Shown: positions 52,862 to 62,583, counted from the first letter of the stretch. The stretch: DNA of 64,000 nt from Betaproteobacteria bacterium MOLA814 (GCA_000496475.1 AYMW01000001.1:1256225-1320224), one strand, 5' to 3'. Program-made: numbers and translations. Notes: generated by a model from the letters alone, not told the origin.

Positions 52862-53793
52862 GACGCTTGTCCCGCTTGCGCTTCGCGCTCGCCACTGTAG
52901 TGGTAGTACACCGCCAAAGGTACCAGTATCAGCAAAATCATGATGGCCGCCAGTGCCGATGCACGTGGCCAGTTGTTAGAGCTGAACATCTCGTCCCACA
53001 CCACACGGCCAATCATGAGGTTTTCGGCGCCACCCAACAGCGAAGGAATCACAAACTCACCAACCGATGGAATAAACACCAACATGGAGCCGGCCACAAT
53101 GCCGGCTTTGGACAGCGGCACGGTCACCAGCCAAAACGCCTTCAGTGGGCGTGCACCTAAGTCGTAGGCGGCTTCTAGCAAACGGTCGTCCATCTTGACC
53201 AGCGTGGCATACAACGGCAGCACCATAAACGGGAGATACACGTACGTCATGCCTATCAACATGGACACGTCCGTATACAGCATTTGGATGGGTGCATCGG
53301 TTAAGCCGACGAACATAAACAGGCGGTTGATAACACCGTTGTCAGCCAAAATACCTTTCCAGGCGTAGACACGCAGCAAGAAGCTGGTCCAAAACGGAAG
53401 CATAACCATCATCAACAAGGTGGCACGAAACCGCTCAGGACTTCTCGCAATAAAGTAGGCAAACGGGTAGCCAATAATGAGGCAAAACAAAGTCGTCAAT
53501 GCCGCGTAGCGAATGGAGGTGGCGTAGGCCTGCATGTAAATTGTCGCCTCGCCTGGGCGCTGGTCGTCCCACACGATTGACACATAATTCGCCAGCTTGA
53601 GCTTCAGCGTCCACACGCCGTCTTGCATCTGGGCCAGCGGAACAAACGGATCCACACCGCCACCCATGTCGGTCACACTGATGCGCAGCAAAATTAAAAA
53701 TGGCAGTGCAAAAAACACCAACAGCCACATATATGGCACGCCAATAACGCCCCGCTTGCCTGCCTTACCCAGTAATTGCCACATGGAATTCAT
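52858..53793 (-). CDS. potH: Polyamine ABC transporter permease (PotH/PotB type)
   Basis: A 311-residue permease with six hydrophobic segments. Typical parts are PYMWLLVFFALPFLILLRIS, LMMVMLPFWTSFLLRVYAW, and the EAA loop LLEAAYDLGARPLKAFWLVTVP, then GSMLVFIPSVGEFVIPSLLGG. It forms the membrane channel with PotI. 16 bp separate it from the ATPase gene. Confidence 0.93.
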   Translation of the reverse strand: MNSMWQLLGKAGKRGVIGVPYMWLLVFFALPFLILLRISVTDMGGGVDPFVPLAQMQDGVWTLKLKLANYVSIVWDDQRPGEATIYMQAYATSIRYAALTTLFCLIIGYPFAYFIARSPERFRATLLMMVMLPFWTSFLLRVYAWKGILADNGVINRLFMFVGLTDAPIQMLYTDVSMLIGMTYVYLPFMVLPLYATLVKMDDRLLEAAYDLGARPLKAFWLVTVPLSKAGIVAGSMLVFIPSVGEFVIPSLLGGAENLMIGRVVWDEMFSSNNWPRASALAAIMILLILVPLAVYYHYSGEREAQAGQAS

Positions 53794-53809
53794 CGTGCTG
53801 CGCCGTGTC

Positions 53810-54922
53810 TCAAGAGGTTAGCAAAATGGCCGCTTCTTCTGGCCACCAAAAAAAGACACGGTCATTCCATGTGATGTCACTCGTCTCATAACGTGATGTG
53901 TTGGCCTGCGTTATCTTGACTTGGTGCTTGGAAGGCAACTCAACAATAAACGTGTTGTAAGAGCCAAAGTAGGCAATCTCTATGACTTCACCAGCAAACA
54001 AGTTGTAATGAACACCATCAGGCTTTATCTTGGTGATGACGATTTTTTCAGGTCTCACCGCTGCTGTTAACTCGCGCCCCAACGTGCCAGACACGGCATG
54101 GTTGACACGCACCACACCGTCAGGCGTGCTGATCTCGCAAAAGTCAGTCTCGTCGACAGACATGTGACCATCAAACAAATTGACATTCCCAATAAAGTCG
54201 GCCACAAACCGGCCATTGGGGTATTCGTAAACCTCGCTCGGTGTACCCACTTGCAACACCTTGCCTTGGCTCATAACGGCAATGCGCGACGCCATGGTCA
54301 TGGCCTCTTCTTGGTCGTGTGTGACCATCACGCAGGTCACGCCCACTGCCTCAATAATGTTGACCAACTCAAACTGTGTCCGCTCACGCAACTTTTTATC
54401 CAAAGCACCCAAAGGCTCGTCTAACAACAACAGCTTGGGGCGTTTGGCCAGACTGCGCGCCAAGGCCACGCGTTGCTGCTGCCCACCTGAGAGTTGGTGC
54501 GGCTTGCGATTGGCGTAATTGCCCAACTGGACCAAGCTCAGCATTTCCTCTACGCGAGACTTCACCTCAGTGCGTGGCAAACCTTCTCGCTTGAGACCAA
54601 ATGCCACGTTCTCCCACACGCTTAGATGCGGAAACAAGGCATAAGACTGAAACATCATGTTGATGGGCCGCTCGTAGGGCGGCATGGCTGTAATGTCTTG
54701 CCCGCCCAGCAATACCTGTCCGGTCGTTGGTGTTTCAAAACCTGCCAACATGCGCAGCAAGGTGGACTTGCCACAACCCGAGCTGCCAAGCAGCGCAAAG
54801 ATCTCACCCTTGTCTATAGACAGGTTGACCTGGTCAACCGCAGCAACCTCGTCAAATCGCTTGAGCAAATCAACCGCTTGTAAGTAGCCCGCGCCGCTGG
54901 TATTGGTTGTATTGACAGTCAT
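53810..54922 (-). CDS. potG: Polyamine ABC transporter ATP-binding protein (PotG/PotA type)
   Basis: ATPase of 370 residues. Walker A GSSGCGKST, Q-loop MMFQSYALFPHL, signature LSGGQQQRVALARSL, Walker B LLLLDEPLGALD and H-loop VTHDQEEA are complete. The C-terminal third is a TOBE-type regulatory domain (AVRPEKIVITK, GEVIEIAYFGSYNTF). ATG 54922 (MTVNTTNTSG) is used; an in-frame GTG at 54952 would add ten residues. The 158 bp between it and the potF stop hold no gene. Confidence 0.93.
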   Translation of the reverse strand: MTVNTTNTSGAGYLQAVDLLKRFDEVAAVDQVNLSIDKGEIFALLGSSGCGKSTLLRMLAGFETPTTGQVLLGGQDITAMPPYERPINMMFQSYALFPHLSVWENVAFGLKREGLPRTEVKSRVEEMLSLVQLGNYANRKPHQLSGGQQQRVALARSLAKRPKLLLLDEPLGALDKKLRERTQFELVNIIEAVGVTCVMVTHDQEEAMTMASRIAVMSQGKVLQVGTPSEVYEYPNGRFVADFIGNVNLFDGHMSVDETDFCEISTPDGVVRVNHAVSGTLGRELTAAVRPEKIVITKIKPDGVHYNLFAGEVIEIAYFGSYNTFIVELPSKHQVKITQANTSRYETSDITWNDRVFFWWPEEAAILLTS

Positions 54923-55080
54923 GGTGTTGTTGATGTGGACAGGTTGTAGCACCTCACGTTTGCGAAAAAGGCCGCAGCAGCCAACTCATATGTGGCAGAT
55001 ACGGCCTGACTTTGTCTCTACTGCCAGTGTTGCTCACGCAACTCTAGCGGCGATGCTCGGAAGCAGCCATTTAGCGGCGA

Positions 55081-56220
55081 TCAATTGCCCTTTTTGAAGG
55101 CGGTATAGACATTAGACATAGACTCCCGCGCCAGTGCAGTGAAGTTACCAGGCGGCACCATGCGCGACATGTTGTCATCATCGACATAAATCGTCGGGTT
55201 GTTGGCAATAGCGGGTTCTACCAACGGCTTGGCCGCCTTGTTACCGGCTGGGTATTGCATTTCATTGGTAAATGTCGCAGAGACCTCTGGGCGCAAAAAG
55301 TAATCCATAAACAGGTGTGCGTTGTTGACATGCTTGGCATCAGCCGGTATGGCCACGGTGTCAAAGAAAATCAATGCGCCAGTGGTAGGCAACAAGGCCT
55401 CGATAATTTCGGTGCTTTCATTCTCTACCGCACGCTCACGCGCAATGTTGATGTCACCTGACCAACCAATGGCCACACAGGCTTTGCCACCGGCTAGGTC
55501 GTCGATGAGTGTCGAAGAAAACAGGCGCACATCTGGACGTACTTTTTCAAGCATTTCCAATGCCGCTTTGTAGTCCTCGGGGTCGTTTGAATAAGCGTCC
55601 TTGCCCACGTAATGCAGTGCAACTGGCACGATTTCTGTGGGTGAGTCTAAGAAGGCAATCCCACACGATTTGAGCTTGGACGTGTACTTGGCATCAAACA
55701 CCAAATCCCACGCATTGTCGGGCATGGGCATGCCACCAAGCGCTTTTTCTACGCGGGCTTTATTGATGCCCACTGTGGTGAAACCCCAGCCCCAAGGAAA
55801 AATATGTTGGTTACCTGGATCGACTAGCTCTAGCTTTTGCATCACGCCGGCGTCTAAATTGCCGTAGTTGCTGAGTTTCGACTTGTCCAGTTTTTGCAAC
55901 AACCCGCCGTCTATCTGTGGTTTGGCAAATACCGAGCCTGGCATGACGATGTCATAGCCAGAATTGCCAGCGACCAATTTGGCATGCAAAGCCTCATTCG
56001 TTTCAAATGTTTGGTAATTGACTTTGATACCGGTTTCTTTTTCAAAGTCTGGAATCATGGATTCGCTGATGTAATCCGGCCAGTTATAAATGTTGAGTAT
56101 TTTTTCTTCGGTACTGGCAACAGCTGCTGTGTCTGCAGGCGCAGCAGCTTGCTCTTCTTGTTGACCACATGCGGCCAACAGGACGGCTGCTGACAACGCG
56201 AATATATGTTTCTTCAACAT
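55081..56220 (-). CDS. potF: Polyamine (putrescine) ABC transporter substrate-binding protein, predicted lipoprotein
   Basis: A 379-residue PotF/PotD-family binding protein. The signal peptide ends in the lipobox LLAAC with Cys18, so it is likely lipid-anchored, unlike the soluble E. coli PotF. The mature part begins ILNIYNWPDYISESMIPDFEKETGI, a polyamine-binder hallmark, with YDIVMPGSVFAKPQI, IGWSGDINIARE and NNPTIYVDDD. The ATG at 56220 has GGAGAAG 6 nt upstream; the longer reading to 56346 is leader. 173 bp of upstream DNA separate it from spuC and probably hold a promoter. Confidence 0.94.
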   Translation of the reverse strand: MLKKHIFALSAAVLLAACGQQEEQAAAPADTAAVASTEEKILNIYNWPDYISESMIPDFEKETGIKVNYQTFETNEALHAKLVAGNSGYDIVMPGSVFAKPQIDGGLLQKLDKSKLSNYGNLDAGVMQKLELVDPGNQHIFPWGWGFTTVGINKARVEKALGGMPMPDNAWDLVFDAKYTSKLKSCGIAFLDSPTEIVPVALHYVGKDAYSNDPEDYKAALEMLEKVRPDVRLFSSTLIDDLAGGKACVAIGWSGDINIARERAVENESTEIIEALLPTTGALIFFDTVAIPADAKHVNNAHLFMDYFLRPEVSATFTNEMQYPAGNKAAKPLVEPAIANNPTIYVDDDNMSRMVPPGNFTALARESMSNVYTAFKKGN

Positions 56221-56393
56221 GTGCACTTCTCCATTCAAACGAGATAAATAAGACAATAATTTTAGCTGAAACAACGGTCTAACAACGGCGTAACAGCCCA
56301 CGCAATCAACCCTGATGTTGCATTCAATTAAACAGCCCGAATGCACCGCTTGAGCAACTTGTTGATGTTTCGAATAGTTTAAGTCGAACAGGC

Positions 56394-57797
56394 TTATATC
56401 TGACCTGTCGCCCGCAATTGCTCCAAGGTTTTATCAAGCACCAGTTTAATGCGCTGCGCCAATTCATCGATATCTGCGCTACGCATAATCAACGGTGGCG
56501 CCACAATCATGCGGTTGCCAACGGCGCGCATGATGAGGCCATTGTCAAAGCAATGTGTGCGACACATCATGCCCACATCGACGCCCTCAGGAAAGACTTC
56601 GCCAGTGGTCTTGTTTTTAAGCAGCAGCAAGGCGCCCATCATGCCGCAGGTCTCGGCTTGGCCCACCAGTGGGTGCTCACCCAATTGGGCAAACACTTGC
56701 GCCAGGTAAGGCCCTGTTTCTGTGCGTACACGGTCAACCAAGCCTTCTTGTTCCATCACATCTAGGTTGGCCAGAGCCACCGCACACGCCACTGGGTGTC
56801 CGCTGTAGGTGTAGCCATGGTTAAACTCGCCACCCTGTTCAATCAGCACCTTGGCCACGCGGTCACCCACCATCACACCGCCCAACGGAATGTAGCCGCT
56901 GGTAACCGCCTTGGCAAAGGTAATTAGATCTGGCTTGTAGCCGAACTTCTCGTAGGCAAACCAGTGTCCTAAACGACCAAATGCACAAATCACCTCGTCA
57001 GAAATCAGCAAAATACCGTATTTGTCGACAATTCGCTGAATCTCTGGCCAGTAGGTGTCCGGTGCAATGATGACCCCACCCGCACCCTGAACGGGCTCGG
57101 CAATAAAGGCGGCAACAGTGTCGGCTCCAAGCTCTACAATTTTTGCTTCTAACCAACCTGCTGCTCGCACGCCAAAATCGGCTTCAAGCTCACCGGGCAA
57201 CGCCTTGTCAAAAAAGTAGGGCTGGTCAATGTGCTTGATGTTGGGAATTGGCAAATCCCCTTGGGCATGCATGCCACTCATGCCGCCCAAAGAGGCACCC
57301 GCCATGGTTGAGCCGTGGTAGCCGTTGACGCGACCAATAATGACCTTGCGCTGGGGCTGACCCATCAAGTCCCAGTAACGCCTAACCATGCGGACATTGG
57401 AATCGTTGCTTTCAGAGCCACTGCTTGAATAGAAGACGTGTTCAAATGTGCGCCCATCTACCGCTGGGGCGAGCTTGGCCAAACGCGTCGCCAACTCAAC
57501 TGCGGGTACATTGGTGGTTTGAAAAAAGCTGTTGTAGTAGGGCAGCTTCATCATTTGATTGCGTGCGGCGTTGGCCAACTCCTCGCGTCCATAGCCTACA
57601 TTGACACACCACAAGCCGCTCATGGCATCCAGCATTTTGTTGCCTTCTGCGTCCCACACGTAAAAGCCCTCTGCCTTCACAATCACTTTCGAGCCACGAC
57701 TCGCCAGGTCTTTAAAATCGGTGAATGGGTGCAGAAAGTGCGCGGCGTCTTGCGCTTGAATGGTCTCAATATCAATGGCTTTGTCTGGTGCGTTCAT
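56394..57797 (-). CDS. spuC: Class III aminotransferase, putrescine:pyruvate type (SpuC-like)
   Basis: PLP enzyme of 467 residues. Lys296 in LITFAKAVTSGY binds PLP, with Asp267 in LISDEVICAFGR contacting the pyridine N; SSSGSESNDSNVRM and RVNGYHGSTMAGASLGG are family markers. SpuC-type enzymes transaminate putrescine (or gamma-glutamylputrescine) with pyruvate. It lies 32 bp after puuA. Because no puuB oxidase gene is in the cluster, it probably performs the step PuuB does in E. coli. Other omega-amine substrates are possible. Confidence 0.88.
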   Translation of the reverse strand: MNAPDKAIDIETIQAQDAAHFLHPFTDFKDLASRGSKVIVKAEGFYVWDAEGNKMLDAMSGLWCVNVGYGREELANAARNQMMKLPYYNSFFQTTNVPAVELATRLAKLAPAVDGRTFEHVFYSSSGSESNDSNVRMVRRYWDLMGQPQRKVIIGRVNGYHGSTMAGASLGGMSGMHAQGDLPIPNIKHIDQPYFFDKALPGELEADFGVRAAGWLEAKIVELGADTVAAFIAEPVQGAGGVIIAPDTYWPEIQRIVDKYGILLISDEVICAFGRLGHWFAYEKFGYKPDLITFAKAVTSGYIPLGGVMVGDRVAKVLIEQGGEFNHGYTYSGHPVACAVALANLDVMEQEGLVDRVRTETGPYLAQVFAQLGEHPLVGQAETCGMMGALLLLKNKTTGEVFPEGVDVGMMCRTHCFDNGLIMRAVGNRMIVAPPLIMRSADIDELAQRIKLVLDKTLEQLRATGQI

Positions 57798-57829
57798 ACG
57801 TCTTCCTAACTATGTGTGGTGGTTTGGCT

Positions 57830-59194
57830 TTACACGTGTAGCAACAAGTGCTCTCGCTCCCAAGGTGAAATAACTTGCATAAACTCTGCAAATTCAACCT
57901 CTTTAATTTCCGTATACACCGTAATAAAGTCTTGTCCCAACACCTCGTTCAGGTCAGAGTCGCGGCGCAACCAATCCAACGACTCGCCCAAGCTGCGAGG
58001 CAGTGCATGAGGCGACAAATACGCATCACCCTTCATTTCAGGCTTGGGCTCGATTTTATTTTTCATACCCAAGTAGCCACATGCCAACGTCACCGCAAGC
58101 GCGACATAGGGGTTGGCGTCTGCCCCGCTGATGCGGTTTTCTATGCGCCTAGCTTGAGGTGACGAAATGGGTGAGCGTATGCCCACTGTCCGGTTATCGT
58201 GACCCCATTCAATATTGATCGGTGCGGCAGAGTTGGGCGTCAAGCGGCGGTAGCTGTTGACGTACGGAGCCACCAAGGCCATTGCTGAAGGCATGTAGCG
58301 TTGCAGACCACCAATATAGTGGCCAAACGCTGCTGTGGCCGTGCCATCAGCGTTGCTGAAGATGTTGTCGCCATGTTGGTCCAAAATGCTTTGGTGAATA
58401 TGCATGGCGCTGCCAGGCTCACCTGCAATGGGTTTGGCCATAAAGGTGGCATACATGCCGTGGCGCATCGCCGCTTCACGCACCGTGCGCTTAAAGAAAA
58501 ACACCTCGTCTGCCAAGTTCATAGGATGGGCATGGAAAAAGTTAATCTCCATTTGCCCGGCGCCAATCTCGTGAATCAACGTGTCCACGTTCAATTCCAT
58601 TTTTTCACAGTATTCGTAAATGTCCTCAAACAACGGATCAAACTCGTTCACCGCATCAATGCTGTAAGCCTGACGCGAGGTCTCTGCGCGACCACTTCGC
58701 CCAATAGGTGGGCGCAGCAACGTGTTGGGGTCGGTGTTGCGGGCTACCAAATAAAACTCCAACTCCGGCGCCACCACAGGCTCCCAGCCCTCAGCCTTAA
58801 ACAGGTCACACACCTTGCGCAGCACGCTGCGAGGCGCATGGGAAATGAGTTTTCCGTGTTTGTCGTAGCAGTCGTGTATGACTTGTGCGGTAGGGTCGGT
58901 TGCCCAAGGCACAATCCGCACCGTTGACGGGTCAGGGCGCAGGTGCATGTCGCTGTCAATGGGACTGATCACATCGTAATAAGGCCCAGACTGCGGGTAC
59001 TCGCCAGTCACACCCATGGCAACCACCGCTTCAGGCAACCGCATACCGCGGTCTTCATAAAACTTTTCGCGGGGCAAAATCTTACCTCGGGCCACGCCGG
59101 TTAAATCAGGCACCAGGCATTCCACCTCTGTGACGCGGCGCTCATTGAGCCATTTTTCAAGATCGTTAAACGTTTGGATTGTTTTGTTGGTCAT
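57830..59194 (-). CDS. puuA: Gamma-glutamylputrescine synthetase (glutamine synthetase family)
   Basis: A 454-residue GS-fold enzyme expected to ligate glutamate to putrescine with ATP. GS motifs include VVAPELEFYLV (metal-binding Glu), HEIGAGQMEINFFHAHP, GSAMHIHQSI and NIEWGHDNRTVGIRSPIS, with RIENRISGADANPYVALA near the end. The N terminus EVECLVPDLTGVARGKILPREKF is typical of the PuuA/GlnA3-like group, not of GlnA. Neighbours puuD, puuC and pot genes support the polyamine role. 155 bp lie between it and puuD. Confidence 0.92.
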   Translation of the reverse strand: MTNKTIQTFNDLEKWLNERRVTEVECLVPDLTGVARGKILPREKFYEDRGMRLPEAVVAMGVTGEYPQSGPYYDVISPIDSDMHLRPDPSTVRIVPWATDPTAQVIHDCYDKHGKLISHAPRSVLRKVCDLFKAEGWEPVVAPELEFYLVARNTDPNTLLRPPIGRSGRAETSRQAYSIDAVNEFDPLFEDIYEYCEKMELNVDTLIHEIGAGQMEINFFHAHPMNLADEVFFFKRTVREAAMRHGMYATFMAKPIAGEPGSAMHIHQSILDQHGDNIFSNADGTATAAFGHYIGGLQRYMPSAMALVAPYVNSYRRLTPNSAAPINIEWGHDNRTVGIRSPISSPQARRIENRISGADANPYVALAVTLACGYLGMKNKIEPKPEMKGDAYLSPHALPRSLGESLDWLRRDSDLNEVLGQDFITVYTEIKEVEFAEFMQVISPWEREHLLLHV

Positions 59195-59349
59195 AAAGTC
59201 AGTCAGCTGGTTATTGGGGCGCGTTCGCTAGGACTTTTTACATGCTCGCGCACTGGGCGCATACATATGAAGAAGGGCCACATACGGGCACACAGCCACA
59301 AGGATTCGCGGTTGAGGGGGGGGCCTTATGGGCGCGATACGTTGCGTCG

Positions 59350-60141
59350 CTAAGGAACCGCTTCCACAGACTTCGACAACGTGCTTTGCACGCGCTGCGC
59401 ACCACGCTGGGCACAGGCTTGGCCAAAGGCTTTGAAAATGGCGGCATAAAAAGGGTTGTCCCAACACCGCCACTCAGGGTGGAACTGCACGCCGTATGCA
59501 AATGTACGTGCACCCGTCACGCCAAAAGCCTCAATGATGCCATCGGGTGCATGGGCCAACGCCTCCAAGCCGTCGGCCAAGCGGTCTATGCCTTGGCCGT
59601 GCAAGGAGTTAACCATGGCGGTCGTGCCGCCCGCCCACTGGGCCAATACCGACTCAGGCCGAATGCGTATGGGGTGTGCCAGCTCGTACTGGCTGTCAAA
59701 GTCACGTGTTTTGTCTTCGCGGTGGTCCATTTTGCCGGGCACGTGCTGCACTTGCTGGTGCAAGCTGCCGCCCATGGCCACATTGATTTCTTGAAACCCG
59801 CGACACACACCCAACAGCGGCACACCTTGCGCCACACAAGCACTGACCAGCGACAACGTCAGCCCGTCACGCTCTGCATCTAAAGGCAGGGTTTCATCGG
59901 CCACGGGCTGGCCAAAATGACTGGGGTGAATGTTGGCAGGAGAGCCCGTCAGCATCACACCGTCGACAAGGGCTAACAAGCCATCGATATCGCTGGCGCG
60001 CGCAAGAGGAAACGTGCAGGGCTGTGCGTGTGCACCTATTTGTACAGCTCTGGCATATTTGTCACCCAACACCAAAAAGGGGGCCGCGCCTAGCAAGCGG
60101 TGGTCAATCGGAAGCCAAACCAGAGACGGGGCAACGTTCAT
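59350..60141 (-). CDS. puuD: Gamma-glutamyl-gamma-aminobutyrate hydrolase (class I glutamine amidotransferase fold)
   Basis: Hydrolyses gamma-glutamyl-GABA to glutamate and GABA. In the 263-residue protein the nucleophile Cys113 is in LLGVCRGFQEINVA and the catalytic His221/Glu223 pair is in VQFHPEW; MLTGSPANIHPSHFG is PuuD-like. First gene of the minus-strand polyamine series, separated from the upstream TRAP genes by a terminator. Confidence 0.93.
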   Translation of the reverse strand: MNVAPSLVWLPIDHRLLGAAPFLVLGDKYARAVQIGAHAQPCTFPLARASDIDGLLALVDGVMLTGSPANIHPSHFGQPVADETLPLDAERDGLTLSLVSACVAQGVPLLGVCRGFQEINVAMGGSLHQQVQHVPGKMDHREDKTRDFDSQYELAHPIRIRPESVLAQWAGGTTAMVNSLHGQGIDRLADGLEALAHAPDGIIEAFGVTGARTFAYGVQFHPEWRCWDNPFYAAIFKAFGQACAQRGAQRVQSTLSKSVEAVP

Positions 60142-60271
60142 GAAAAATCTCCTATTAAGGCCATTTTGCCCTAGTAGCGGCTACTTTTGCCACACCGTTG
60201 CCGCTTTTTGGACGCAGGTTGACACCACCTTCTCACACTCATTGCTGCAATGCACGCGCCGCACACAAATT

Positions 60272-60301
60272 AAAAAACCCCTACAGCGTGCACTGCAGGG
60301 G
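60272..60301 (-). terminator. Terminator of the dctPQM TRAP operon
   Basis: On the minus strand AGGGG-type and CCCCT arms (60278-60286 with 60293-60301, one mismatch) form a stem followed by six T, 27 bp after the dctM stop. Confidence 0.85.
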
Positions 60302-60327
60302 TTCAACAACGCAAGCGCTAGCGGTCG

Positions 60328-61848
60328 TTACCGGCCATAAACCACCGACGGCAGCCAAGTTGCAACGCCTGGCACTGTCACAACAATGAACAAGGCAAAG
60401 ACTTGTATTGCCAGGAACACCAGTGACGAGCGGAAAATGGTCGCCATCGTCACATTCTTAGGTGCAACACCACGAATGTAAAACAAGGCATATCCAAACG
60501 GCGGGCTCAAGAAGCTCATTTGCATATTGATCAAATACAACACACCAAACCACAGGACCGCCTCATCGGGCGAGGGTCCGGGCAACCCGAACAAACCATC
60601 AAACGTAAGCGACTTGATGATGGGGACAAAGATTGGCACTGCCAACAACAAAATACCCACCCAGTCCAAGAACATGCCCAAGACCACCAACAAGATCATC
60701 ATCAACAGCAAAATGCCGTAAGAACTCCAGCCCGTACTGAGAATGGTTTCAGTGATGAACGCTTGGCCACCTTGCAAGATGTACAAGCCCACAAAGATGG
60801 ACGCACCAAAGATGATCCAAATCACCATGGAGGTCGCTTTCACCGTGGCAGTGCTGGCTTCAATCACACCCTTAAGACTTAAGCGCTTGTGCAAAGCCGC
60901 TACGCCCATGGCACCAAAGCTGCCTAAACCTGCCGCCTCAACCGGTGTTGCAACACCCGCAAACAACAAGCCCAGCACCATCATGACCAATAGGATTGGT
61001 GCAATCAAACGGCGCAGTAAAGCCAATTTTTTCTTGAGACTCAACCGCTCTTCAACGGGCACAGGTGGGCCTAAGCTTGGATTCAGCGTTGTGCGAATCA
61101 CAACGTAAGCGATGTACATGCTAGACAGCAGCAAGCCAGGCAAGACACTGCCTAGGTACAACTCACCAACAGATTGTTGCGCCACCACAGCATACAAAAT
61201 AGCCAAGATAGACGGCGGAATTAACACACCCAACGTACCGCCAGCCATGATAGATCCAATGGCGATTTGCTGATCGTAGTTGCGCTTGAGCATGGCAGGC
61301 AGTGCGATGATGCCCATGGTCACAATGGCAGCACCCACCACACCAACCATAGCGGCCAGCAAGGTCGACGCAATGATGGTGGCCACAGCCAAACCACCAT
61401 GTAGCCCGCCCATCCATTGGTAGACCGCGTCGAACAGCTCTTCAATAAGACCTGCTCGCTCCAACATGGTGGCCATGAAAATGAACAGCGGTATGGCTGC
61501 TAAATCCGGATTGGTCATCATGGGGAATATGCGGCTAGGAATGATGTTCAGCATGGCGGCATCGCCAAGCAAGTACAAAAATACCACGCCCAAACCACCC
61601 GCCACAAAGGCCAGTGGCAAGCCTGCCATTAACAGCAAGAACAATGAGCCGAACATAATCCATGTCAGCGAGGCCATGTCCGCACCTGCCAGTACACCTT
61701 GCAACCTGAACAAGAAAAAGTCATCGCCCCATGGGTCGTAAAACGCAATGTTCACGGCCTCTACTGACACGATGCCTGCAATCAACAATGCCAGGCCATA
61801 GGTCCATATCCGCGAGCGGTTGGCCGCGGCTAATGTTGCGGTGCTCAT
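60328..61848 (-). CDS. dctM: TRAP transporter large permease subunit
   Basis: A 506-residue protein with about twelve or more hydrophobic segments. DctM-family stretches include IPLFIFMATMLERAGL, GGTLGVLIPPSILAILYAVV, ATPVEAAGLGSFGAMG, and LGMFLDWVGILLLAVPIFVPI. The ATG at 61848 overlaps the dctQ TGA (ATGA) and has AGAGGTGA upstream. This subfamily, with a large insertion between helices 1 and 2, usually goes with TakP-like binding proteins. It works with DctQ and DctP as a sodium-driven importer. Confidence 0.94.
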   Translation of the reverse strand: MSTATLAAANRSRIWTYGLALLIAGIVSVEAVNIAFYDPWGDDFFLFRLQGVLAGADMASLTWIMFGSLFLLLMAGLPLAFVAGGLGVVFLYLLGDAAMLNIIPSRIFPMMTNPDLAAIPLFIFMATMLERAGLIEELFDAVYQWMGGLHGGLAVATIIASTLLAAMVGVVGAAIVTMGIIALPAMLKRNYDQQIAIGSIMAGGTLGVLIPPSILAILYAVVAQQSVGELYLGSVLPGLLLSSMYIAYVVIRTTLNPSLGPPVPVEERLSLKKKLALLRRLIAPILLVMMVLGLLFAGVATPVEAAGLGSFGAMGVAALHKRLSLKGVIEASTATVKATSMVIWIIFGASIFVGLYILQGGQAFITETILSTGWSSYGILLLMMILLVVLGMFLDWVGILLLAVPIFVPIIKSLTFDGLFGLPGPSPDEAVLWFGVLYLINMQMSFLSPPFGYALFYIRGVAPKNVTMATIFRSSLVFLAIQVFALFIVVTVPGVATWLPSVVYGR

Positions 61849-62489
61849 GCGTTCACCTCTTCTTTCAAACACGTTTCATACGTGCGTATGTCTTTTATCA
61901 AGCGTGACACGCCGGCCAACAAAATAAGCACGGCACCTGTGAACATCAACAACTTTACTGGCCAGTACTGTATTTGCCACGTTTCAACTGAGCGCTCGTC
62001 CATCGCAATGCTTTCAACGGCGAAGCGCCATGACGTAGACAACATGGCAAAAATAAAGATGAAGAAAAATACCGACGTCACCACGTCGAAGGCGGCCTTG
62101 CGCCTTGGCTGCAGCTTGGTATAGAGCACGTCAACACGGACGTGTGAGCCGTGCAACAAACCATAAGCACCAATCATCATGTACTGCATGCCGAACAGCA
62201 AAAAGCTTGATTCGTGCACCCAAATGGTGGGCATGTTGAAAAGGTAGCGCGCCACCACCTCGTAGGTGTATGCACACACAGCACTCATGCTCCACAAGGC
62301 TACAAATAAGCCGGAACGGTCACTAATCCAGTCGAAAGCGCGCTCAACACCACCCGACTTGTCGTCATACGGCACTGGTGGCAATACACCTTTTTTATGA
62401 CCAATAGCCATGATCACCAGCGGTATAAAGGCCAACCAGCCCCAATACAACCAGTGCGGCATGACAAAACCAATACTCTCTAAATTCAT
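61845..62489 (-). CDS. dctQ: TRAP transporter small permease subunit
   Basis: A 214-residue four-helix membrane protein. VVARYLFNMPTIWVHESSFLLFG matches the DctQ signature, with HGSHVRVDVLYTKL after it. An extra N-terminal hydrophobic segment (WLYWGWLAFIPLVIMAIGH) precedes the usual four helices, as in the larger DctQ group. The ATG at 62489 has GGGAGTG upstream and is preferred over 62546. Confidence 0.9.
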   Translation of the reverse strand: MNLESIGFVMPHWLYWGWLAFIPLVIMAIGHKKGVLPPVPYDDKSGGVERAFDWISDRSGLFVALWSMSAVCAYTYEVVARYLFNMPTIWVHESSFLLFGMQYMMIGAYGLLHGSHVRVDVLYTKLQPRRKAAFDVVTSVFFFIFIFAMLSTSWRFAVESIAMDERSVETWQIQYWPVKLLMFTGAVLILLAGVSRLIKDIRTYETCLKEEVNA

Positions 62490-62515
62490 TTTTAGACACT
62501 CCCAAAAAAAATAAG

Positions 62516-62583
62516 CGGCACACAAAGCGCCGCTTTTATACGTCAAAACAGACCGCCAGCTCTTGCGAGGGCGATCTGTTTTG
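62516..62583 (-). promoter_or_regulatory. Two hairpins between dctP and dctQ
   Basis: A 14-bp stem with one mismatch (CAAAACAGA.CGCC / GGCG.TCTGTTTTG, 62544-62583) and a second hairpin AGCGGC / GCCGCT (about 62514-62536) lie in the 117-bp gap after dctP. They probably stabilise or partly terminate the dctP message, giving more binding protein than permease. Confidence 0.55.
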
